39,903 nt of DNA from a virus. This document shows, in pieces, positions 15,830 through 23,525 of this stretch. The notes beneath the pieces were generated by a model that was given only the letters and a program-made list of their open reading frames with translations, was not told where the DNA came from and searched no databases. The stretch is taken from the IMG/VR virus record IMGVR_UViG_3300017500_000008, positions 1-39,903 of that record; one strand, given 5' to 3'. Position 1 is the stretch's first letter, and each line of letters starts with the position of its first letter. The position numbers and the translations under genes are program-made.

Positions 15830-16404
15830 CTGTTCACTATACCTTGCAGAACGACAATGACTATATCGTTGTCAATGGCGACCTCAGCGACTATCCCGAT
15901 ATTACGTTGTCCGACACCAACACCTTTGAGTTTTATCTCAAGGAGGACGGCCTATCAGTAGACCTCGAAGGTGGCGGTAGTGCAAGCAGCACCTACGCCG
16001 GCACAAACGCAAGCGGTACCTATGCAGGCACGGCGGCGTCGGGGACGTATGCCGGGCTTGGGAAAACAGTTAGTGACGACGCTACGGCAGCGTATAACAG
16101 GTTGAAAGAGTACCAGAAATATGCCGGATACGCCACCACCGGAGCCACGCAAGGGGCCTCGTATTTTTCGGAAAATCCTGACGTATTTGATAGGGCACCG
16201 ATTGACGGCATCGTTATGGCAGTGGTGCCCGGCAACGACGTGACCGAAGCGCGTGGCGTGTGGGGTGTCATTGAGTCGATTGACGACACCACCGAGATAT
16301 TCGGCGCGGTTGCTCGTATTACGGTTGAACTATTCGTCGTAGCCGAGTTTGATGAATACGGTAGCGAGGAACAAGTGCGCAATGCCTTTGAGTCCGACTT
16401 TTGA
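15826..16404 (+). CDS. Distal-tail protein with TYAGT repeats
   Basis: 192 residues from a GTG overlapping the tape-measure stop. The N-terminal domain is beta-rich (TLQNDNDYIVVNGDLSDYPD, FEFYLKEDG). A short low-complexity stretch, SSTYAGTNASGTYAGT then AASGTYAGLG, has three TYAG repeats whose codons differ, so selection acts on the peptide. The C-terminal domain (PIDGIVMAVVPGNDVTEARG, then ARITVELFVVAEFDE) suggests a ring-forming distal tail component. Position between tape measure and hub supports that; family not recognised. Confidence 0.75.
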   Translation: MTVHYTLQNDNDYIVVNGDLSDYPDITLSDTNTFEFYLKEDGLSVDLEGGGSASSTYAGTNASGTYAGTAASGTYAGLGKTVSDDATAAYNRLKEYQKYAGYATTGATQGASYFSENPDVFDRAPIDGIVMAVVPGNDVTEARGVWGVIESIDDTTEIFGAVARITVELFVVAEFDEYGSEEQVRNAFESDF

Positions 16405-16407
16405 ATC

Positions 16408-18327
16408 ATGGTTGAACTAGAATTTCTCAAGCGTGACGGTAGCGATCCGCTCACGATAAACGACGACGCTATTATCTCACTCAATGCCACGCTGACAAAC
16501 ACAGGCGTAGCCACGTTTTCGGCCACGCTCAAGGGTGACAGACGGCTTGAGAGACGCGCCCAACGGCAAGATAGAGTCAACATCAAAACCAACGACACGA
16601 AGGTTGCAGCATACCTCACAAACGTCTCTCACACGCGGAGCAACGGCGACACGCGAATCCGTGGCAAAGGCATTGCCAAGCAACTACAAGAAGGCCGCCC
16701 CGACAACCGCCCGGTTGTATATGATAATGTGTTTGCCGGCGATGCTATTGAGGACTATTGGAGTCGCACACCATTCGGAAACGTCACCGTCACGAAACAA
16801 ACCGGGGATATTGTTGTATCGGATAGTCTCACACAGAGTGCAGATACGACGACAGAGTGGAACAACGTTGTTAGTATTGCAAGCGATGTGCCGGCTTATA
16901 TTGACAACGGGCGGTTGAAACAAGCTCAAAGTGGGTTTGTTGATGAACGTGATGGTTCTTCACCTGATGTTGACTATTCAAACGGGTCGGCTGAAATATG
17001 TGACACAACTACTCAAAACTTTTTCTACACGTTTGAAAATAATTATGAAATTGAAAACCCCACTTTTTATTTACGCAGAAAACAACGCGCCAGTGGTGAT
17101 TTCACAACACTTGAAGTGTCTGTTGATGGTTCGTTTGAAGGTAATTTAGCTCCAGACGCCAATCCATCATTGCAGTGGGAGTCTGTTAGTTTATCAAATT
17201 TACCCAAGGGACAACACACCGTTAAGGTAAACCCCGCACAAAATATACCGGGATCATACGGTGTTGTTGATTTTGATGTTTTTGCGGTTGTTGATTCGCA
17301 ATTTACATACAATTTTGACAATACCGTTGACGAAGATAATGGCCACTTGGACGGGCCTGCGTTGTACCCCGCGGACGCCAACCCAGTGATAACGACTAAT
17401 CCAACAACAACAACCACGCGAAACATCACCGAAGCGGCAGTTACGACAACATTTGATGATACAAGCAACGATCAACGGTTAGGACTTTCTGACGACGGTG
17501 GCACAAACTTCCAACGCGGTGACAACAGCAATAGTTTCACCGCGTCATTCACCGACGCTGGAAGGGAGTTAGTAACTGAGTTTAGACTGAGTGGCTACGA
17601 CAACGGTGCTCAAAACGCTACGCCACGGTTTAATTATTTAGGTCAAACAGCAGACTCATTCGAGACAACCGTTGACTTGGATGACCGTGTGGTGTTTGTC
17701 GGCCTTGAAGTGAGTAAGAATCACTTTGAAAACCTGCAAAAACTGCATAGCAACAGTAATTATGTGTTCACTATAGACCATGACAGTAGCAGCGTGGCGA
17801 ATATGCCGGTGTTTAGTTTCCCGAGAGGTGAGGAAACACGCAGTTCGAGCGTCATCAATGATAATGAGATAGACGAATCGCCGGCTGTCGAAGGTGAACA
17901 GTTCTATAACGTTATCCCGCTTGAAGGTGGTTTGAACGGTGGCACACGGCCATTTGAGGAAGTAAAAGACCAAGACAGTATTGACGACATTGGCGAAGAA
18001 ATCAGCCCCGGATTATTGCGCGACCCAACGATCAGTAGTGACATTGAAGCGCAATTTATCGCTCAAGCACTGTTGAAAAAAGCCGTGTCGAATGGGGAAC
18101 TCAGAGGCACAAAGACGATCCCCCCAACGTTTGCCCCGACCCCCGGCTTTGCCTATCCCGTTAGTTGGCTTGACGACGACACGCGAGAAGTGACGCTTGA
18201 AGAGGTGAGTGTAACGAAATCAGGCAACTCGGCTGAAACGACGCTTGACTTTACCGGACGCACAGGCTTTGCAAGTCAAATTAACGAATTGCGGCGACAA
18301 GCACGCGAAACACAGGACGAAATCTAA
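16408..18327 (+). CDS. Tail hub/baseplate protein with inserted beta-sandwich domain
   Basis: 639 residues. The N-terminus (LEFLKRDGSDPLTINDDAII then KGDRRLERRAQRQDRVNIKT) resembles the gp27/Tal-type hub first domain. Residues about 175-310 form a separate beta-rich block (NFFYTFENNYEIENPTFYLR, LPKGQHTVKVNP, YGVVDFDVFAVVDS) like a carbohydrate-binding jelly roll, encoded by visibly A+T-richer DNA than its flanks. The hub fold resumes with FYNVIPLEGGLNG and ends with FAYPVSWLDDDTREVTLEEV. It would close the tail tip and expose the inserted domain. Hub assignment is by gene order and pattern. Confidence 0.8.
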   Translation: MVELEFLKRDGSDPLTINDDAIISLNATLTNTGVATFSATLKGDRRLERRAQRQDRVNIKTNDTKVAAYLTNVSHTRSNGDTRIRGKGIAKQLQEGRPDNRPVVYDNVFAGDAIEDYWSRTPFGNVTVTKQTGDIVVSDSLTQSADTTTEWNNVVSIASDVPAYIDNGRLKQAQSGFVDERDGSSPDVDYSNGSAEICDTTTQNFFYTFENNYEIENPTFYLRRKQRASGDFTTLEVSVDGSFEGNLAPDANPSLQWESVSLSNLPKGQHTVKVNPAQNIPGSYGVVDFDVFAVVDSQFTYNFDNTVDEDNGHLDGPALYPADANPVITTNPTTTTTRNITEAAVTTTFDDTSNDQRLGLSDDGGTNFQRGDNSNSFTASFTDAGRELVTEFRLSGYDNGAQNATPRFNYLGQTADSFETTVDLDDRVVFVGLEVSKNHFENLQKLHSNSNYVFTIDHDSSSVANMPVFSFPRGEETRSSSVINDNEIDESPAVEGEQFYNVIPLEGGLNGGTRPFEEVKDQDSIDDIGEEISPGLLRDPTISSDIEAQFIAQALLKKAVSNGELRGTKTIPPTFAPTPGFAYPVSWLDDDTREVTLEEVSVTKSGNSAETTLDFTGRTGFASQINELRRQARETQDEI

Positions 18328-18332
18328 TACCC

Positions 18333-19352
18333 ATGGTATATGAAGGCCCAAACGACGGCGAAGGACAGCATGACGCACTGATTGACGTTGAAGTGCTACA
18401 GTCGCAAGGCTATAGCATCATTAACCCCGGAGACGCGCTTAGTGCTGGGGCGTATAGCGTCAGTATCAATAGCGGCGAGTTAAACGCCACAGACACGCTC
18501 ACAGTCGGCACAGCCGGCGATGAAGCATTGTTTGACGGTTCGACGGTGAGCCTACCGGCTGCGGCGGATATTGGTGTTGGAGGTGTTAACACCGATCCAA
18601 ACGGCAACGAACAGTTCCGGTTTGATATAATTTATATTGACTCAAGCGGTGAGATACAAAAGACGAAAGGGCAAGCTGGGACGTTAGCAGAGTTTGAGAT
18701 AGATAATAACCTTGCACGGTTTGAACGCGCCAGCCAGCCCATCCCCACACCCGGAACATACCCCGCGACAATTATTGCCGCTGTGGTTGTCAATAGTGGC
18801 GATAGTAGCGTTGCATCTGAGCAACTGCGGGATTTGCGTGTGCCCGCCACCGTTGAGGCCGAGCGAGTTAATACCTCAGACGTCTCTGCAGATAATCTTA
18901 GCGGCACATTAACGGGCGGTAGCACGTTGTCAGATATTGCCGGTAGTGGGTTGCAAATTGTATCAAACGCACTTGAATTGGCATCTGATATTACCGCTGA
19001 CTCAATATCTAACACCGATTACAACGAAACAGTCAACTCTATTACTGATGCCTCTGGGGCGACGGATATTGATTTTTCAGTGGCGAATATGCACGAAGTG
19101 GAGTGTGATAGCGACGTGACAATCTCGTTTAGGAATATCACATCAAGTCCAGCCGGGAATAACCTCTTGCTCCGGTTACACGACGCTGACGGAACAGGCC
19201 CGCACACAATCAGTTACCCAACAAGCGTGGAATGGAATAACGGCAACGTTGAGGATACTGTACCGTCAAACGGGGATTTGCTAATTGCATTAACCACGTT
19301 TGACGGTGGCACAACAATTAAAGCTATGCTGGCTGGGGAGGCGTTTTCCTAA
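18333..19352 (+). CDS. Tail fibre/receptor-binding protein
   Basis: 339 residues. The N-terminus is beta-rich (YSVSINSGELNATDTLTVGT, then FDIIYIDSSGEIQKTKGQ). The middle has SDVSADNLSGTLTGGSTLSD, a pattern common in trimeric fibre stalks. The C-terminal region is a beta domain (VECDSDVTISFRNITSS, LLLRLHDADGTGPHTISYP). It follows the hub directly and overlaps the lectin-like gene by one base (TAATG). Probably a baseplate-proximal fibre. Confidence 0.78.
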   Translation: MVYEGPNDGEGQHDALIDVEVLQSQGYSIINPGDALSAGAYSVSINSGELNATDTLTVGTAGDEALFDGSTVSLPAAADIGVGGVNTDPNGNEQFRFDIIYIDSSGEIQKTKGQAGTLAEFEIDNNLARFERASQPIPTPGTYPATIIAAVVVNSGDSSVASEQLRDLRVPATVEAERVNTSDVSADNLSGTLTGGSTLSDIAGSGLQIVSNALELASDITADSISNTDYNETVNSITDASGATDIDFSVANMHEVECDSDVTISFRNITSSPAGNNLLLRLHDADGTGPHTISYPTSVEWNNGNVEDTVPSNGDLLIALTTFDGGTTIKAMLAGEAFS

Positions 19353-19978
19353 TGCCTGTTGGTGGCGCGAGAGTCGGTCTTTTTGGCAGTGGGATTGCTA
19401 TACCCGACAGTGTAGTCTATGGTTTCGAAACTGGCGATGTTTCGCGTTGGGACACGGTAAATGACCTCTCGGCTGTCACGGAACCCTACAACGGTTCGTA
19501 TTCAGGATTATGTGATAATGCACAATCTGGACAGCCACAAGCTCGTGTTGTTCCAAATGGTTATTCTGGTGGCCTAAAACCCGACAAGTTTGAATTTTAC
19601 TACAAAGAACGGTCGGATTCATTTGGAGGAGGTATCAGATTGGTCAACTCTGATGGCAACATAGAATTAGGGATTGCAACTGACAATCCAAATTACCACA
19701 TTGATGATGGTAATGGAGATGAAGGATTGTCAAATGGAGAGGTTGGGGTGTGGCACAGAATGACTGTTGTGTTTGATTGGTCACAAGGTGAGTTCTCTGT
19801 TGATTTTGAGAATTTGAGCAACAATAATACTTACACGGATTCAAACAGGCCGCTTAAAAATGGTGTTGATATTGAAGCAATCCAGATAGATGATTACACA
19901 AACGTATCAACAGGATGGCAAGGGGGAGGGTCAATAGATATGAATTTTGATGATATTGGCCTTTACACGACTGCGTGA
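19352..19978 (+). CDS. Concanavalin A/LamG-like adhesin
   Basis: 208 residues. YGFETGDVSRWDTVNDLSAV, PYNGSYSGLC, FEFYYKERSDSFGGGIRLVN, then YHIDDGNGDEG and WHRMTVVFDWSQGEFSVDFE. This is the strand order of a laminin-G/ConA-like jelly roll, with GFETGD and DFDDIGLY-type edge motifs. Such domains bind surface glycans, so this is the best receptor-binding candidate for an S-layer glycoprotein. The DNA is A+T-richer than the upstream tail genes, consistent with exchange of host-range genes. Confidence 0.82.
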   Translation: MPVGGARVGLFGSGIAIPDSVVYGFETGDVSRWDTVNDLSAVTEPYNGSYSGLCDNAQSGQPQARVVPNGYSGGLKPDKFEFYYKERSDSFGGGIRLVNSDGNIELGIATDNPNYHIDDGNGDEGLSNGEVGVWHRMTVVFDWSQGEFSVDFENLSNNNTYTDSNRPLKNGVDIEAIQIDDYTNVSTGWQGGGSIDMNFDDIGLYTTA

Positions 19979-20029
19979 CACGGTGTTTGGGTATAGCAAC
20001 TAAACAAACTTACATAAGAAAATAAAACA

Positions 20030-20761
20030 ATGGCATACGAACTAACAATCCGAACGGCAGATAACGTCAGTAGCACAGAACTCAACGATAACGTCACCAA
20101 CGACGTTGACGAGTCAAACCTCATCCTATCAGACCGACAATCAGCGTTCACCAAACGCGATGCAACGTTTGATAGACCAGCACATAACTACGCTCGATAC
20201 TACGTCTCTGACCGTGTTGACCCCACGACGGTTCTCTCGTCGTTTGAGTCGGTGGTAACAAACGCTGATTGGGCAGAAATCGAAGGGCGACACGTCTGGT
20301 ATGAGTACGACCAAGACACGTATCTACACGACGAGACGTACTACCCATACGGAATGAAAAACGGGTTTCGTGCGCCACCGAAAATTGAGTACATCAGTGG
20401 GTTTGAAGGCAACATTGCTGAGGCACACTTCCTACTTGCTGGAAGTGAATACTCTGTTACGGACAAGACACTGACACTATCTGAACCAACAGACTACATT
20501 CGGCAAGACGCGGTGGTAGTCGATTCGGATGGGTCGGTTTCGGTCGTTGAAGGAACAGAACGCCCTGAACCGAAAGCAAACAACATTGAGTGGCCGAAAT
20601 GTCCTACCATCCCAACTGGCTCACAAGCGGGTGCATATGTGACAGTCAAATCTTCGCTTGATCGGATTCCTCGGAGCGGTATTGAGATTGAGGACGTTGT
20701 TGGCGACGACGGCCAACGCACTGTTGACTACGAACACGGTACAGTCCCAGACGGTATCTAA
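20030..20761 (+). CDS. Tail-associated structural protein, family unknown
   Basis: 243 residues, acidic, Tyr-rich: LTIRTADNVSSTELNDNVTN, then WYEYDQDTYLHDETYYPYG, FLLAGSEYSVTDKTLTLSEP and YVTVKSSLDRIPRSGIEIED. Mostly beta, no catalytic motif. It follows the adhesin after a 51-bp gap containing cttacataag and aaaataaaac, so it may have its own promoter. A minor tail or fibre component is the simplest reading. Confidence 0.7.
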   Translation: MAYELTIRTADNVSSTELNDNVTNDVDESNLILSDRQSAFTKRDATFDRPAHNYARYYVSDRVDPTTVLSSFESVVTNADWAEIEGRHVWYEYDQDTYLHDETYYPYGMKNGFRAPPKIEYISGFEGNIAEAHFLLAGSEYSVTDKTLTLSEPTDYIRQDAVVVDSDGSVSVVEGTERPEPKANNIEWPKCPTIPTGSQAGAYVTVKSSLDRIPRSGIEIEDVVGDDGQRTVDYEHGTVPDGI

Positions 20762-20771
20762 GCTGTCTTTT

Positions 20772-20838
20772 GTTGTCTTTCAGGGCAACCGAGTAGATAC
20801 ATCTAAACCGTTTCACTTTTACTCAAGGGAAAGACAAC
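20772..20838. repeat. 10-bp inverted repeat between tail genes
   Basis: GTTGTCTTTC (20772-20781) and GAAAGACAAC (20829-20838) are perfect complements across a 47-nt loop, in the gap before the Tat-signal gene. It could be a terminator stem or operator; the long loop makes a simple terminator less certain. Confidence 0.5.
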
Positions 20839-20840
20839 CC

Positions 20841-20848
20841 TCTTTATC
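20841..20848 (+). promoter_or_regulatory. TATA-like element before Tat-signal gene
   Basis: tctttatc lies about 28 nt before ATG 20873, the spacing expected for an archaeal TATA box with a leaderless transcript. Confidence 0.45.
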
Positions 20849-20872
20849 CACGCGCCGTATTGTAGATACGCC

Positions 20873-21424
20873 ATGCAACGGCGAACGTTCATAGCGGCTG
20901 GGAGTGGTATAGCCCTTGGAGTTGCCGGGATGACAACGTTGGGGAGCGAACCCGCACAAGGACAAGTCGAAATCGGCGACTTTGAGGTGCAAGACTTCAA
21001 CAAAGAAGTTCAGAATCCCGTGGCTGGGGCGACGCTTACCGTCAGTGGGTCGTATGCACTACAAAGTGACGTGGTGCCGGATCGGTTGATACTCCGACTT
21101 GAAGCGAAACAAGCCTTGGAGTATTCGCAAATTGCGAGTAAGACCGTTGACACGAACCTATCGAAAGACATGGCCGGTAGCTACGAACTCGGTGGCAACC
21201 TCTTACAGAGCGATGTGACGGCCCCAGACTTGTCGCCTAATAACATCGGCGAAACCAAGACTGTGGGGTTGGATATACGAGTGACGCTTGACGTGCGGTA
21301 TGACGGTCGCACAATCAAGAGCTACGAGGCAAAAGACAGCAATGAAATCACGGTCGAAAAGACAGCCGGTGAAACTACCGTGTCGATGGATGGTAGTGGC
21401 AGTTTGACGCTTACTGAGTCGTGA
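20873..21424 (+). CDS. Tat-exported protein of unknown function
   Basis: 183 residues with a textbook twin-arginine signal: MQRRTFIAAGSGIALGVAGM, then an Ala-rich probable cleavage area near SEPAQGQ. Haloarchaea export most folded proteins by Tat, so the product should act outside the membrane. The mature part is beta-rich: VAGATLTVSGSYALQSDVVP, LILRLEAKQALEYSQI, VGLDIRVTLDVRYDGRTIKS, TTVSMDGSGSLTLTES. It might modify the cell surface or join the virion. It closes the tail region and converges with the minus-strand operon, overlapping it by 14 bp. Confidence 0.82.
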   Translation: MQRRTFIAAGSGIALGVAGMTTLGSEPAQGQVEIGDFEVQDFNKEVQNPVAGATLTVSGSYALQSDVVPDRLILRLEAKQALEYSQIASKTVDTNLSKDMAGSYELGGNLLQSDVTAPDLSPNNIGETKTVGLDIRVTLDVRYDGRTIKSYEAKDSNEITVEKTAGETTVSMDGSGSLTLTES

Positions 21425-21494
21425 AGCCACGGTAGGGCTCACACGCCCATTCAAGTTTATCGTAGTCGTCTGGTTCCTCAGTTAGCATTTTCAT
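21411..21494 (-). CDS. Possible 27-residue microprotein
   Basis: MKMLTEEPDDYDKLEWACEP then YRGFTTQ. It starts within the end of the preceding minus-strand gene and ends inside the convergent Tat-signal gene. Acidic composition fits the genome, but the length allows chance. Last member of the minus-strand operon if real. Confidence 0.35.
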   Translation of the reverse strand: MKMLTEEPDDYDKLEWACEPYRGFTTQ

Positions 21495-21624
21495 ATGCCC
21501 ACACGTATTTATCATCGGTTTTATCTGCATCGGGGCATTCAAGCACTAAGTGTGCGTACACCTCTGTAATTGTTTCATTCAACTCTTCACCACAACCAGC
21601 CGGACAGTCAATACTTTTGCTCAT
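21478..21624 (-). CDS. Small Cys-containing protein
   Basis: 48 residues, MSKSIDCPAGCGEELNETIT then VYAHLVLECPDADKTDDK. CPAGCGE plus a later Cys suggests a partial zinc knuckle. The ATG overlaps the upstream stop (ATGA). Function unknown. Confidence 0.6.
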   Translation of the reverse strand: MSKSIDCPAGCGEELNETITEVYAHLVLECPDADKTDDKYVWAYENAN

Positions 21625-21716
21625 AATTCGGTTCGTTTCCCACAGTGGACACACACTTTGCAGTTGATGTCATCACGGGCGTAGTGGTGGTCACAATGGA
21701 TGTATTTCTGTCGCAT
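21621..21716 (-). CDS. Zinc-ribbon microprotein
   Basis: 31 residues, MRQKYIHCDHHYARDDINCK then VCVHCGKRTEL: CxxH at the start and CxxC near the end, a complete zinc-binding set in a minimal chain. It overlaps both neighbours (TAATG upstream, ATGA downstream), so it lies within a coupled operon. Confidence 0.62.
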   Translation of the reverse strand: MRQKYIHCDHHYARDDINCKVCVHCGKRTEL

Positions 21717-21907
21717 TAGTTAAACACTTCGCCCGTTCGCGTCCATTGGTGGGCTGGTTCTTCTTCGCGGCCACGGATCGTGCCGGTTGCACCACACGGG
21801 CACTCGTAGTGTTCCGTAAAGCGGCCTTTGTCTTTTGGCTCGGTTGATTCAACACACTTTGCGGCAGTGTGATTGCAGTCGGTGTCGGTGAGGGTTGCTT
21901 GGGGCAT
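21716..21907 (-). CDS. Zinc-finger-like small protein
   Basis: 63 residues, MPQATLTDTDCNHTAAKCVE, then FTEHYECPCGATGTIRG. CNH and CxC knuckles with a spaced Cys suggest one zinc site. It follows the 52-residue gene by 3 bp and is coupled to the 31-residue gene. Confidence 0.7.
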   Translation of the reverse strand: MPQATLTDTDCNHTAAKCVESTEPKDKGRFTEHYECPCGATGTIRGREEEPAHQWTRTGEVFN

Positions 21908-21910
21908 GGA

Positions 21911-22069
21911 TTAGCAGGTGTGTTTTATGTCACCGTGGCCAAACTGTTCACGGTCGCCGTCTCGATTCTCAACTATCACGCGGTCGCCAAGCACCTTAAC
22001 GACAGTGCCAGCGAACACGTTACCAGCCTTTACTACGTCGCCTTTCTCGAATTTGGTTGCGTACTTCAT
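21911..22069 (-). CDS. Small SH3/KOW-like protein
   Basis: 52 residues, MKYATKFEKGDVVKAGNVFA, then GTVVKVLGDRVIVENRDGDR. A short all-beta barrel pattern of the KOW/SH3 kind, perhaps nucleic-acid or protein binding. First gene of a five-gene minus-strand operon; a minus-strand TATAAG at 22097-22102 lies about 30 nt upstream, so the transcript is probably leaderless. Confidence 0.7.
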   Translation of the reverse strand: MKYATKFEKGDVVKAGNVFAGTVVKVLGDRVIVENRDGDREQFGHGDIKHTC

Positions 22070-22096
22070 TACATCCCTACCAATGCACCGGGGGTA

Positions 22097-22102
22097 CTTA
22101 TA
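22097..22102 (-). promoter_or_regulatory. TATA box of minus-strand operon
   Basis: TATAAG on the minus strand, centred about 30 nt before the ATG at 22069. Confidence 0.6.
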
Positions 22103-22127
22103 GATTGGGACTAAGAGTTACACCGTA

Positions 22128-22150
22128 AGGTTAACAAGAGGGGCTAACCT
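22128..22150. promoter_or_regulatory. Inverted repeat upstream of RHH-like gene (operator candidate)
   Basis: AGGTTA (22128-22133) and TAACCT (22145-22150) form a 6-bp inverted repeat with an 11-nt spacer, ending 12 nt before the start of the small DNA-binding-like gene at 22163. It also lies in the divergent control region, a plausible site for autoregulation. Confidence 0.45.
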
Positions 22151-22162
22151 ACAATAGCGTGC

Positions 22163-22315
22163 ATGGCAGATAACCGTGTCCGTGTGAGCGACGAAACACA
22201 CGAACGACTGAAGAAGTACAAAGAGAAATACGGCCATACGTCGCTTGATTCGGCGATTCGAGAGGCTATCGGCCACTCCTACGAATGGCAAGAACGGGGT
22301 AGTGACGTGCTATGA
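22163..22315 (+). CDS. Small ribbon-helix-helix-like protein
   Basis: 50 residues: MADNRVRVSDETHERLKKYK, then GHTSLDSAIREAIG. The short strand, two helices and spacing match RHH/CopG-like or haloarchaeal VapB-like DNA-binding domains. It is the first gene of the long rightward accessory operon and faces the minus-strand operon across a 93-bp control region. It may regulate both directions by binding the inverted repeat just upstream. No toxin partner is recognised next to it. Confidence 0.75.
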   Translation: MADNRVRVSDETHERLKKYKEKYGHTSLDSAIREAIGHSYEWQERGSDVL

Positions 22316-22620
22316 GTAAAAGCAAAGACGACCTACGCGAATACGACATTGGCACCGATGACGACCTGAACGCACAAGAGAAAGAGACAACGCTTACCAT
22401 CCCGAACGATAAAGACGGTGTAGTGATTTACAGCGACGTTGCAACCATGATTAAGTGGGTGCTATCGGTATCGGAGTCGGAGGTTATAGACCATCGGCTC
22501 AAGAACGGTGAGATTGTCGGTGTAAGGGCAAGAATCCCGAAAGGGATTATCAAACTCCAAGGAAGCGCACGTAAGAGCAACGCCCACAGTCAAATGGTAA
22601 GCTACGGCGGTGAACTATGA
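22312..22620 (+). CDS. Acidic protein, unknown function
   Basis: 102 residues: DLREYDIGTDDDLNAQEKET, then VVIYSDVATMIKWVLSVSES, a predicted helix and a basic C-terminus (RARIPKGIIKLQGSARKS). The start overlaps the RHH-like stop (ATGA). The C-terminal part might contact nucleic acid. Not recognised. Confidence 0.72.
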   Translation: MSKSKDDLREYDIGTDDDLNAQEKETTLTIPNDKDGVVIYSDVATMIKWVLSVSESEVIDHRLKNGEIVGVRARIPKGIIKLQGSARKSNAHSQMVSYGGEL

Positions 22621-22712
22621 GAACTAAAGCAATCGCCCACTACGAACGCACCGGCATGATACTCCCCAGCCACGCGGCTGAGGTTGCACGCTACCGAGGT
22701 GGTGGCGAATGA
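22617..22712 (+). CDS. Microprotein, 31 residues
   Basis: MRTKAIAHYERTGMILPSHA then AEVARYRGGGE. ATGA-coupled on both sides, which is the main support. Basic-neutral, unlike most neighbours; function unknown. Confidence 0.55.
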   Translation: MRTKAIAHYERTGMILPSHAAEVARYRGGGE

Positions 22713-22858
22713 AAGAGCCATGCCTTGAACCGGGGTGGCACTGTGAGGAATGTGGCGAACCACAACGAGGGACGCCAGCTAGCAAAGAGTCGGCTCCGGG
22801 TGTTGAAGGTGACGTTGAACTGTGGTTCTGTGGGGAATGTACGAGGTATGAACGATGA
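22709..22858 (+). CDS. Zinc-ribbon microprotein
   Basis: 49 residues with CEEC (N-terminal) and CGEC (C-terminal) knuckles separated by an acidic loop: WHCEECGEPQRGTPAS, then VELWFCGECTRYER. A four-Cys ribbon. Coupled by ATGA to both neighbours. Confidence 0.72.
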   Translation: MKEPCLEPGWHCEECGEPQRGTPASKESAPGVEGDVELWFCGECTRYER

Positions 22859-22974
22859 GTGACGACGAGCAACCATACACGGACGAAAAACGTGAAGCCT
22901 TAGAAGCCGTGTTAGACGAGATGAACTTTGACCGTGGAATCCCAAAATCAGCATTGAGCGGCACGGGCAGATAA
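22855..22974 (+). CDS. Acidic microprotein, 39 residues
   Basis: MSDDEQPYTDEKREALEAVL then DEMNFDRGIPKSALSGTG. A single predicted helix with an acidic surface; no motif. Coupled by ATGA to the zinc-ribbon gene. Confidence 0.58.
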   Translation: MSDDEQPYTDEKREALEAVLDEMNFDRGIPKSALSGTGR

Positions 22975-22980
22975 TAAACC

Positions 22981-23139
22981 ATGCCTAAGCAAACTCTCAC
23001 CCACGACTGTCCACAACAAGGCCGGACCGACTTGCAAGCGCGGTGGCTCGAAGACGGGCAAGTACACCGGGCGAAGTGTGACCGTTGTGATACAGTGCTC
23101 TATAAGGGCCGCTCAAGTGAATACAGTGTGACGGTATGA
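22981..23139 (+). CDS. Small Cys/His protein
   Basis: 52 residues: HDCPQQGRTDLQARWLEDGQ, then AKCDRCDTVLYKGRSSEYSV. CDRC plus the earlier HDC could form a zinc site. It overlaps the GIY-YIG-like gene by ATGA. Confidence 0.68.
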   Translation: MPKQTLTHDCPQQGRTDLQARWLEDGQVHRAKCDRCDTVLYKGRSSEYSVTV

Positions 23140-23525
23140 CGTTGACACTACCTGCCGATGCTGAACCGTTTGTGGACGACATTAGCGACCTTCGGCAGCC
23201 CGGCGTGTACGCCCTCAAGTGCATCAAACCTAACGATATGGCCGCACAGTGGGATCGGCACTTTGACCACCGACCCAACTACTGGAACGAGCTTGTCAAT
23301 GCACAACGCGTGGCGTATGTCGGAGCATCCAACGACGTACTGGCCCGCTTAGAAGACCACCGTGACGCAGACGTGCGTAAAGCCGCGTTGTTGGAAGTGT
23401 GTGAGCCGGTCGGCGTGCTCAACATTAAGTTCTTCCCAACGGCTGAACGGGCGTTTGAACGCGAATCAGGGCTTGCACTCAGGTTTGCCCGAGAACATCC
23501 TGAGTTTTACGTGCATCAACGATGA
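23136..23525 (+). CDS. GIY-YIG nuclease-like protein
   Basis: 129 residues. GVYALKC (GVY at 23-25) and RVAYVGASNDVLARLEDHRD (YVG at 61-63, R71, H75) reproduce the two-strand signature and catalytic Arg/His region of the GIY-YIG fold. E110 in AFERESGLALRF fits the metal-binding Glu. GIY-YIG enzymes nick or cut DNA in repair, restriction or homing. With no separate DNA-binding domain, this is a minimal form whose target is unknown. It is translationally coupled to both neighbours. Confidence 0.8.
   Translation: MTLTLPADAEPFVDDISDLRQPGVYALKCIKPNDMAAQWDRHFDHRPNYWNELVNAQRVAYVGASNDVLARLEDHRDADVRKAALLEVCEPVGVLNIKFFPTAERAFERESGLALRFAREHPEFYVHQR

Noticed and set aside
22163-22620. Toxin-antitoxin pair formed by the RHH-like gene and the next gene
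   Set aside because: The 102-residue partner shows no known toxin fold or catalytic residues.
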